Positions 1 to 4,327 of a stretch of DNA of 5,854 nucleotides are shown here, one piece after another. Source of the DNA: Chloroflexota bacterium (GTDB taxonomy: Bacteria > Chloroflexota > Dormibacteria > Dormibacterales > Dormibacteraceae); assembly GCA_005888075.1 (NCBI GenBank), contig VBKD01000103.1, positions 1-5,854 on the forward strand, in the 5' to 3' direction. A program made the position numbers and the translations under genes. The notes under the pieces are model-generated. The model was not told the DNA's origin. It searched no databases and saw only the letters and a program-made list of their open reading frames with translations. Position 1 is the stretch's first letter. The number at the start of each line of letters is the position of its first letter.

Positions 1-199
1 GGGCGCATGTACCTGTCACCCTTCGCGGCAGGATCTTTCCGCGGTCGCTCACGAAGCGGCGCAGGCGGGAGATCTCCTTGTAGTCGATGTACGCGATCTT
101 CTCGACGCAAAAAGCGCAGACCTTGCGGTGCGGCCGCTTCGGACCTCTGCTGCCGGACGGTGCTGAATCTGATCTGTTGACTGATCTGTTGACTGACAT
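1..199 (-). CDS. rpsR: 30S ribosomal protein S18, 3' end cut by window edge
   Basis: S18 is a small-subunit protein that pairs with S6 on the platform of the 30S particle. Only the first 66 residues are inside the window. The conserved core is unmistakable: KVCAFCVEKIAYIDYKEISR (residues 26-45), then LRRFVSDRGKILPRR and VTGTCA. Cys28, Cys31 and Cys65 fit the cysteine-bearing, metal-binding S18 variant. The ATG at 199 is chosen because AAGAGG (plus 205-210) lies five bases upstream and no other start precedes the core. The first 25 residues are a basic, Ser/Asn-rich lead containing SVNR twice, coded by a 12-bp tandem repeat. The gene follows ssb by nine bases and is surely cotranscribed with rpsF and ssb. 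The next gene to the left is often rplI, which cannot be seen here. Confidence 0.97.
   Translation of the reverse strand, partial: MSVNRSVNRSDSAPSGSRGPKRPHRKVCAFCVEKIAYIDYKEISRLRRFVSDRGKILPRRVTGTCA
169..196. repeat. 12-bp in-frame tandem repeat in the rpsR 5' end
   Basis: CTGATCTGTTGA occurs at 169-180 and again at 181-192, followed by a partial third copy (CTGA, 193-196). Read on the minus strand it codes SVNR-SVNR-S, residues 2-10 of S18, directly after the start codon. The unit is a multiple of three, so gain or loss of a copy keeps the frame. Confidence 0.85.
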
Positions 200-204
200 A
201 TCTG

Positions 205-210
205 CCTCTT
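205..210 (-). promoter_or_regulatory. Ribosome binding site of rpsR
   Basis: AAGAGG on the minus strand, five bases before the ATG at 199. It overlaps the ssb stop codon (209-211), so translation of rpsR may be coupled to termination on ssb. It decides the S18 start. Confidence 0.65.
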
Positions 211-673
211 AAAAAGGAATCTCGTCGGGGTCGACGTCGCGCGGCGCGTCGTCCGGCGCTGGAATATCGTCGGTTGCGGCCGGGCGGGTGCGGGCGGCCC
301 CCACGCCGGCTCCGGCGGCATCACCTGCTCCGCGCGGCTCGAGGAACTGCACGTCGTTGGCGATGATCTCGGTGATGCGGCGCTTCTGGCCGTCCTGGCC
401 TTCCCACGAACGAGTCTGGATGCGACCCTCGATGTAAACGAGGGCGCCCTTTCGCGTGTACTGGGCCACGATCTCGGCCAGGTTTCTCTTGCCGACCGGG
501 TACGCCACGATGTTGTGGTAGTCCGTGAACTCCTTCTTCTCGCCATCCGGACCGGTCGACCACCGGTTGGTGGCGATGCTGAAGTTGGTCACCGCCGTAC
601 CGCTTGGCGTGTAACGCATCTCGGGATCCTTGGTCAGGCGGCCGATCAGCATGGCTTTGTTCAAGTTAGACAT
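209..673 (-). CDS. ssb: Single-stranded DNA-binding protein
   Basis: SSB coats single-stranded DNA during replication, repair and recombination and recruits partners through its acidic C-terminal tip. The 154 residues comprise an OB fold at about 1-113, seen as MSNLNKAMLIGRLTKDPEMR, then YTPSGTAVTNFSIATNRW and TDYHNIVAY, with the strand YIEGRIQTRSW at 80-90 and ITEIIANDVQFLEPRG at 100-115. A short Ala/Gly/Pro/Asp-rich linker leads to the tip DPDEIPF, the usual DxxIPF-like partner-binding motif. Length is normal to slightly short because the linker is only about 35 residues. The ATG at 673 directly abuts the rpsF stop (TAAATG), and its purine-rich binding site (GGGGAGGA) lies inside the 3' end of rpsF. 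This points to translational coupling. The place between rpsF and rpsR is the classic bacterial arrangement and supplies SSB alongside two ribosomal proteins. Confidence 0.97.
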   Translation of the reverse strand: MSNLNKAMLIGRLTKDPEMRYTPSGTAVTNFSIATNRWSTGPDGEKKEFTDYHNIVAYPVGKRNLAEIVAQYTRKGALVYIEGRIQTRSWEGQDGQKRRITEIIANDVQFLEPRGAGDAAGAGVGAARTRPAATDDIPAPDDAPRDVDPDEIPF

Positions 674-1087
674 TTAGGATTCCTCCCCTTCCTCCCGACC
701 CGCACGGCCCGCCGGTGCCGCAACTGCCTCCGACTCCGAAGCGATCGGCTCCAACACGACCTCCGCCGGCGGCGGGGTTACGGCGGTCACTGGAGCAGCC
801 TTCTCCGGCTTGCGCACGATGAGATGGCGCAGGACTTGTTCAGTGATCTTCAGCCCGGCCTCGAGCTCGGGAACCCGTTCTGGGGACAGCTGGAAATCCT
901 GCAGCACGTACGAGCCCTCTTTCTGGTGCTTGACCTCGTACGCGAGCTTGCGCTTGCCCCAGAGGTTGGTGCGCTCGACCGTACCGCCCGATCTCTCGAT
1001 CAGCGTGTTCACCCGCTTGACCGCGTCCTGGACCTTGTCGTCGTCAAGGTCGGCGCGAACGATGTACAGAACTTCGTATTCCCGCAA
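674..1087 (-). CDS. rpsF: 30S ribosomal protein S6 with acidic C-terminal tail
   Basis: S6 binds S18 and 16S rRNA on the 30S platform. The fold occupies about residues 1-95: MREYEVLYIVRADLDDD, the helix VQDAVKRVNTLIERSGG, then TNLWGKRKLAYEVKHQKEG, SYVLQDFQL and the final LRHLIVRKPEKA. The last 42 residues form a low-complexity Ala/Pro/Glu tail ending EEGEES, longer than the core protein needs. Acidic S6 tails are common, and in E. coli RimK adds glutamates to the tail. The start is TTG at 1087-1085, supported by a perfect AAGGAGGT five bases upstream and by exact alignment of MREYEVLYIV with S6 N-termini. It is the first gene of the rpsF-ssb-rpsR operon, with its promoter probably in 1088-1190. 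Confidence 0.97.
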   Translation of the reverse strand: MREYEVLYIVRADLDDDKVQDAVKRVNTLIERSGGTVERTNLWGKRKLAYEVKHQKEGSYVLQDFQLSPERVPELEAGLKITEQVLRHLIVRKPEKAAPVTAVTPPPAEVVLEPIASESEAVAAPAGRAGREEGEES

Positions 1088-1164
1088 TGGGGACCTCCTT
1101 CCTATGGGTTCAGGCTTCAGTCAAAGCGGCGGCGAATGCCCCCGGCTGAGGCCAGAAAGGTTAG
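1088..1164 (-). promoter_or_regulatory. Possible structured leader of the rpsF mRNA
   Basis: If the minus-strand -10 at 1171-1176 is used, the transcript has a leader of about 76 bases. It can form a hairpin CTGGC-CTCA-GCCGG (1155-1142, with one G-U pair) and a small GGC-ATTC-GCC hairpin (1140-1131). CCG trinucleotides occur in and next to these stems. Many bacteria regulate this operon through an S6:S18 complex binding an RNA motif with a CCG bulge in the leader. I cannot show that this leader matches that motif, so the call is tentative. Confidence 0.2.
1093..1100 (-). promoter_or_regulatory. Strong Shine-Dalgarno of rpsF with a TTG start
   Basis: The minus strand reads AAGGAGGT, fully complementary to the usual 16S rRNA 3' tail, five bases before the TTG at 1087. 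No ATG or GTG lies in frame nearby, so this site fixes the unusual start codon. Confidence 0.85.
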
Positions 1165-1169
1165 ATCGG

Positions 1170-1176
1170 TATTCTA
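1170..1176. promoter_or_regulatory. Overlapping divergent -10-like element
   Basis: The heptamer TATTCTA lies in the inverted repeat GGTA-TTC-TACC (1168-1178). Read on plus it gives TATTCT (1170-1175), four of six bases of TATAAT, 15 bases before the ATG at 1191. Read on minus it gives TAGAAT (1176-1171), five of six, about 84 bases before the rpsF start. CTGAGG at 1146-1151 is a weak -35 for the plus direction with an 18-base spacer. No good -35 is visible for the minus direction. Confidence 0.35.
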
Positions 1177-1190
1177 CCCGTTACTCACTG

Positions 1191-1877
1191 ATGGCTACCA
1201 GGACTCGAGCAAAGGCGGAAGTGCGCACCGGCGCCGGCAAGGGCAAGGGCGGTCGCAGGCCACCGGTCAGGGTCAAGAGCGGTCCGGAGATCCCGCTCCT
1301 GCCCGTTGCGGTCGGCGGCATCCTGCTGGCGCTGCTCATCGGGATGATCGTCTACATCGTGGTCAACAACCGTCCGGCGCCCACGCCGGCGGTCGTCGCC
1401 GGCATACCCTGCGACCGGCTCGAGCACACCCAGGTCCACTATCACGCCGCGCTGCGGATCATGTATCAGGGCGCCCTGACGCCCATCCCCGGCGGCATCG
1501 GCATCCAGGGCGGCGAGCAGACTCCTTCTTGCTACTACTGGCTGCATGTCCACTCCACCTCGCCAGACGTGATCCACGTCGAGTCACCGGCGAGCCAGAC
1601 CTTCACGCTGGGCCAGTTCTTCGATGTCTGGAACACGTGGAGCAAGTCGAACGGAGAACCCGCACAGCGGCTGGACGCGACCCACGTGGCAACGTTCACA
1701 TTGACCCCCAGCCAGAAGCTTGCGATCTACATAGACCTGGGGGATGGCAAGGGCGCCCAGCTCTATACGGGCGACCCCAGAGCCATCGTGCTCAAGAACC
1801 ATGAGGTGATCACGCTCGAGATCGCCCCACCGGACGGGAACCCGCCGCCGGCCTTTACGTTCCCCTCGGGCCTGTAA
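1191..1877 (+). CDS. Membrane-anchored His/Cys-rich protein of unknown function
   Basis: The 228 residues have a strongly basic, Gly-rich N-terminus (1-30), one membrane helix at about 35-58 (IPLLPVAVGGILLALLIGMI, then VYIVV) and an outside domain from about 65. The positive charge before the helix predicts cytoplasmic N, external C. The domain carries clustered candidate metal ligands or disulfide cysteines: Cys74, His79, His83, His85, then Cys114, His119, His121 and His129. Motifs are CDRLEHTQVHYHA, CYYWLHVHS, VIHVESP and FTLGQFFDVW. I recognise the pattern (paired histidines, IHVE, FTLGQFFxxW) from uncharacterised proteins of high-GC bacteria but know no function. The ATG at 1191 is chosen because the open frame upstream runs antisense through rpsF and the basic start fits an anchor. 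No Shine-Dalgarno precedes it, so a leaderless or near-leaderless mRNA is possible. It diverges from rpsF, and its end overlaps the next gene tail to tail. Confidence 0.85.
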   Translation: MATRTRAKAEVRTGAGKGKGGRRPPVRVKSGPEIPLLPVAVGGILLALLIGMIVYIVVNNRPAPTPAVVAGIPCDRLEHTQVHYHAALRIMYQGALTPIPGGIGIQGGEQTPSCYYWLHVHSTSPDVIHVESPASQTFTLGQFFDVWNTWSKSNGEPAQRLDATHVATFTLTPSQKLAIYIDLGDGKGAQLYTGDPRAIVLKNHEVITLEIAPPDGNPPPAFTFPSGL

Positions 1878-2490
1878 CCCCCGCTTCGAGGAGCACGCGC
1901 GCGGCCCGGTAGTGCTCCAGCTCGTCAGGGCCATTGGCCTGCCGCTGCGCCCGGTCGGCCAGCTCGAGGTGGGCCTGGACCGGGTCGTCGGGAATCGTGG
2001 GCTGCTCACCTCGTTCGATGGCGTAGACGCGCTCCATGCGCTGCCGGTCCCTGTGCACCCAGATCACCTTTTTCTCGTTGTCCAGCACCCGCGTCGCGTC
2101 GTCGATCCGGCCAAGCGCCCGCATGGCTTGCGCCTGGCAGAGCCGAGCTTCGGTGCCCAGCGGCCAGTCCCGCGATTCGAGCGCCGGTCGAAGGGCTAGG
2201 AGGGCGCGACGGGGATCTCCGCGCGCGAGGAGGACCCGGCCCTTCTCCAGCGCGAGCTCTCGTTCAATGCCGGCTTCGCGGCCCTCGAGCAGGTATTCGA
2301 CCTCGGTTCCAAGCCGGGCGGCGACCAGGCGGAGGACCCGGGTCGAGGGCTGGGCCTTGCCGAGCTCGACCTGGCTCAGGAAAGCCCGGGTGAAGTCTTT
2401 GCCGCCGACCTTGGCCATGCTGAGGCCGCGCTCCTTGCGTATGCGGCGGATGCGCTGACCGAGTGTTTCGGTGGGTTCTTCGCGGGTCAT
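1855..2490 (-). CDS. Cro/C1-type HTH regulator with TPR-like C-terminus
   Basis: A 211-residue soluble protein, probably a transcription regulator. Residues about 8-68 form a Cro/C1 (XRE, HTH_3) domain: LGQRIRRIRKERGLSMAKVG, then DFTRAFLSQVELGKAQPS and the closing helix VLRLVAARLGTEVEYLLEG. The SQVELGKAQPS recognition-helix signature is typical. Residues about 74-205 are helical and Ala/Leu/Arg-rich with paired-helix patterns like TPR repeats (ELALEKGRVLLARGDPRRAL, EARLCQAQAMRALGRIDDAT, AHLELADRAQRQ). Such domains bind peptides or proteins and often control the HTH. The ATG at 2490 lies 15 bases after the stop of the HTH-M24 gene. No Shine-Dalgarno is present. Instead a 17-bp inverted repeat occupies the gap, which fits autoregulation. 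The stop codon lies inside the 3' end of the opposite gene, with a 23-bp convergent overlap. Confidence 0.88.
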   Translation of the reverse strand: MTREEPTETLGQRIRRIRKERGLSMAKVGGKDFTRAFLSQVELGKAQPSTRVLRLVAARLGTEVEYLLEGREAGIERELALEKGRVLLARGDPRRALLALRPALESRDWPLGTEARLCQAQAMRALGRIDDATRVLDNEKKVIWVHRDRQRMERVYAIERGEQPTIPDDPVQAHLELADRAQRQANGPDELEHYRAARVLLEAGVTGPRGT

Positions 2491-2492
2491 CG

Positions 2493-2509
2493 GTAAAGGT
2501 GAACTTTAC
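2493..2509. promoter_or_regulatory. Inverted repeat, candidate operator of the Cro/C1 gene
   Basis: GTAAAG-GTGAA-CTTTAC: perfect six-base arms around a five-base centre, ending two bases before the ATG at 2490 and overlapping the stop codon of the upstream gene (2506-2508). On the minus strand it includes TAAAGT, a four-of-six -10 match 12 bases from the ATG. Size and place suit a dimeric Cro/C1 operator over an internal promoter. It could instead form an mRNA hairpin hiding the start. Confidence 0.45.
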
Positions 2510-3996
2510 AGGTAATCACGAGGGTCCAGGCTGCGAGTGAGGCCTGTGAAGTTCTGGAATCCATCTTTGGTCACCATCCCAGTGTCCTCGATCCGCACCC
2601 CGCCCAAGCCCATCAGGTAAAGGCCGGGCTCGACAGTGACGACATCGCCTTCCGCGAGTGGCCTGGATTCGGAGGCTCGGAGACCAGGGTCCTCATGTAC
2701 CTCAAGGCCGACGCCGTGGCCGGTCGAGTGATTCATCTTCGGCCCGCCTTCCGGGCCCTCATACCCAATGGTGGTGGTGCCGAAGCCGCGGTCGACCAGC
2801 ACCTGGCATACGCCGTGATGCACGTCACGACCCGGCACCCCGGCGCTGATCGATTCGATGCCGGCGTCCAATGCCTGGAGCACAGCGGCGTGCATGCGGT
2901 TGATCTCGTCGGGGATCTCGCCGACGACCACCGTCCGAGTCAGGTCGCCGTGGTAGTGGGTGGTGCGGCTCGACGGAAAGACGTCGATGATCACCGGCGC
3001 GTTGGCCTTGATCGGACCCGCGCCCCGGAAGTGCGGCATTGCGGATTCCGGCGACCCGGCGATGATCATCTCAGGACAGGTGAACCCTTTCTCCCCAAGC
3101 AGCAGCTGGGCTCGCGCGTACAGCCGCTCGGAGGTGAGCGGGCTTCCATGGAGCCAGAGCACCCCGTCCTTGATATCCGCCTCCACCAGGTTGGTGACAA
3201 CCTCGACCACGGCCGCCTCGGCGGCGCGCTGCGCATCCTGGATGGCGTTCGCCTCCTCGGCGGATTTGCGCCTCCGCTCAGCCCGAAAGAGCTCCCGATC
3301 GACCTCGACCTCTATACCCGTCGCCCGCAGGTCCTCGAGGTGGGCGGCGGCAAGGTTCGGCGACACGCGAGCGGCGGTAAAGCCCTTCTCGCGGAGCATT
3401 CTGGCGGCGAGCCGAGCCCAGGCCTGGTCGGCATAGGTGTCACGGTCGACCACTACTCGGGTGGCTTTGGACTGCTCCCGCGCCCGATCGATCTCGAGTG
3501 GGCTCGCGACCAGGACATCGTCTTTTTCCGCGAACCAGATGTAGAGGCCGATCTCGACATCAAATCCGGTGGCGTAGATGAAGTCCGCGTCCCCGGCCCC
3601 GGTTGGGATCAGGACGATCGGTCTGGCCGACGAGGCCGTCTCCTGGGTTGTGACCGGCCGCGGCCGGCGCGACGCGGAAGCCTGCTCCACCGGGCGCCAC
3701 AGCCCCGCGGCGCCCATCGCCTGGGCCACCGCTTTCAGGAGCTCGATCTCCGTCTGCTCGGCGCTGGTTCGCTTTTTGCTTCGGGATCGACCGTCGAGGT
3801 TCAGCTTCTCCTGAACCTCGTAGCCGCTCGTGTAAGCGACCTCGTAGCCCATCTCCCGCAGCTGGGCGAGGTCGCGTCGCAAGGTTCGGTCGGAAACGCC
3901 CGCGCGGTCGGCCAGCTGGAGAGGGTTCAGCCCTGGCTCGGCGATGATGGCGGCAAGGACCCGAAGGAGGCGAGCTAGTCGCTGGGCGCGGTCCAC
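2506..3996 (-). CDS. HTH domain fused to M24 (Xaa-Pro peptidase/creatinase-like) metallopeptidase
   Basis: 496 residues in one open frame. Residues about 1-62 form a DeoR/YafY-type winged HTH (HTH_11): RLARLLRVLAAI, LQLADRAGVSDRTLRRDLAQ, LREMGYEV and TSGYEV. A linker follows (63-125) whose EQTEIELLKAVAQAMG resembles the segment after the HTH in WYL regulators. Residues about 125-240 match the creatinase N-terminal domain (DADFIYATGFDVE, VLVASPLEIDRA). Residues about 245-490 are the M24 pita-bread domain, with all five metal ligands visible: Asp338 (IIDVFP), Asp351 (DLTRTVVVG), His427 (STGHGVGLEVHEDP), Glu456 (TVEPGLY) and Glu470 (RIEDTG). His322 (PHF) and His434 fit the catalytic histidines. 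It should therefore be an active aminopeptidase, prolidase or C-N hydrolase, probably cytoplasmic. The start is GTG at 3996, since an in-frame stop (4018-4020) bars anything upstream. The normal family length without the HTH is about 370 residues. DNA binding and the substrate are inference. Confidence 0.9.
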   Translation of the reverse strand: MDRAQRLARLLRVLAAIIAEPGLNPLQLADRAGVSDRTLRRDLAQLREMGYEVAYTSGYEVQEKLNLDGRSRSKKRTSAEQTEIELLKAVAQAMGAAGLWRPVEQASASRRPRPVTTQETASSARPIVLIPTGAGDADFIYATGFDVEIGLYIWFAEKDDVLVASPLEIDRAREQSKATRVVVDRDTYADQAWARLAARMLREKGFTAARVSPNLAAAHLEDLRATGIEVEVDRELFRAERRRKSAEEANAIQDAQRAAEAAVVEVVTNLVEADIKDGVLWLHGSPLTSERLYARAQLLLGEKGFTCPEMIIAGSPESAMPHFRGAGPIKANAPVIIDVFPSSRTTHYHGDLTRTVVVGEIPDEINRMHAAVLQALDAGIESISAGVPGRDVHHGVCQVLVDRGFGTTTIGYEGPEGGPKMNHSTGHGVGLEVHEDPGLRASESRPLAEGDVVTVEPGLYLMGLGGVRIEDTGMVTKDGFQNFTGLTRSLDPRDYL

Positions 3997-4017
3997 CGCC
4001 CTGCTATCGGTGGCTGG

Positions 4018-4242
4018 TTAGCCGATTTCTTCCCAGGAGGTGCTTCCGCTCTCGAACGGATCGGGCTCGGCCTCCTCCTGGGTCCCGACCTTCTGGTGGA
4101 ACCGGCTCGCGATCATCTGATATGCCATCGCCTTCGGAATTCCGAGCTTGGTGAGCGATTTCACCTCATCGGCCATCACCTTGTCTCGGGCAGTCTCGAT
4201 GGCGGCGAGCACCTCTTCGATCGATGCAGTCTTCTTGACCAT
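4018..4242 (-). CDS. Small protein of unknown function (74 aa)
   Basis: I do not recognise this protein. It is predicted mostly helical (ASIEEVLAAIETARDKVMAD, EVKSLTKLGIPKAMAYQMIA) with a polar acidic tail (EEAEPDPFESGSTSWEEIG). It has no signal peptide, membrane segment or cysteine. The LGIPKAMAYQMIASRF segment might pass for a small helical binding motif, but this is too weak to name. A start at ATG 4242 gives a typical basic MVKK beginning. A TTG at 4272 would add ten residues but lacks a binding site and would place the -10-like TATCAT (4257-4252) inside the gene. It is first in line with the HTH-M24 gene (21 bases between) and the Cro/C1 gene, so it probably shares their transcript. Codon use matches its neighbours. 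Confidence 0.65.
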   Translation of the reverse strand: MVKKTASIEEVLAAIETARDKVMADEVKSLTKLGIPKAMAYQMIASRFHQKVGTQEEAEPDPFESGSTSWEEIG

Positions 4243-4251
4243 GCGACTCAG

Positions 4252-4257
4252 ATGATA
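4252..4257 (-). promoter_or_regulatory. Candidate -10 box of the three-gene minus-strand operon
   Basis: TATCAT on the minus strand, five of six bases of TATAAT, nine bases before the ATG at 4242. A start of transcription about seven bases on would make the mRNA nearly leaderless, which fits the absence of a Shine-Dalgarno. No convincing -35 is seen. The rest of the 85-base divergent spacer (4243-4327) shows no clear promoter for the plus-strand gene. Confidence 0.3.
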
Positions 4258-4317
4258 CAAGCCCGCCCTCAACCGACCCTTAGACTTTTACCTCATAGCT
4301 TCGGCAGCCGTTCCAGT

Positions 4318-4323
4318 GGGGGA
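4318..4323 (+). promoter_or_regulatory. Ribosome binding site of the EF-G-like gene
   Basis: GGGGGA, four bases (TTGA) before the ATG at 4328. It is purine-rich but closer than usual. It supports the 4328 start, from which the protein runs straight into the P-loop. Confidence 0.45.
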
Positions 4324-4327
4324 TTGA

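Noticed and set aside
810..1190. In-frame upstream extension of the membrane-protein gene
   Set aside because: It would run antisense through rpsF and its start region and give a Ser/Arg-rich lead without family features. The ATG at 1191 gives a normal basic N-terminus before the membrane helix.
515..1804. Long plus-strand open frame crossing rpsF, the spacer and the membrane-protein gene
   Set aside because: It runs antisense to rpsF and out of frame with the membrane-protein gene. Its translation is low-complexity and motif-free.
1860..1900. CCTCG...CGAGG hairpin after the membrane-protein stop as a terminator
   Set aside because: The arms are only five bases, the loop is long, there is no T-run, and it lies within the coding end of the opposite gene.
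2695..3978. 427-codon open frame on the plus strand opposite the HTH-M24 gene
   Set aside because: The minus-strand product has all M24 metal ligands, while the plus-strand one shows no family motif and is a mirror of high GC.
4243..4272. TTG at 4272 as start of the small protein (84 aa version)
   Set aside because: There is no binding site before it, the extra ten residues add nothing recognisable, and the ATG at 4242 sits properly behind a -10-like box.
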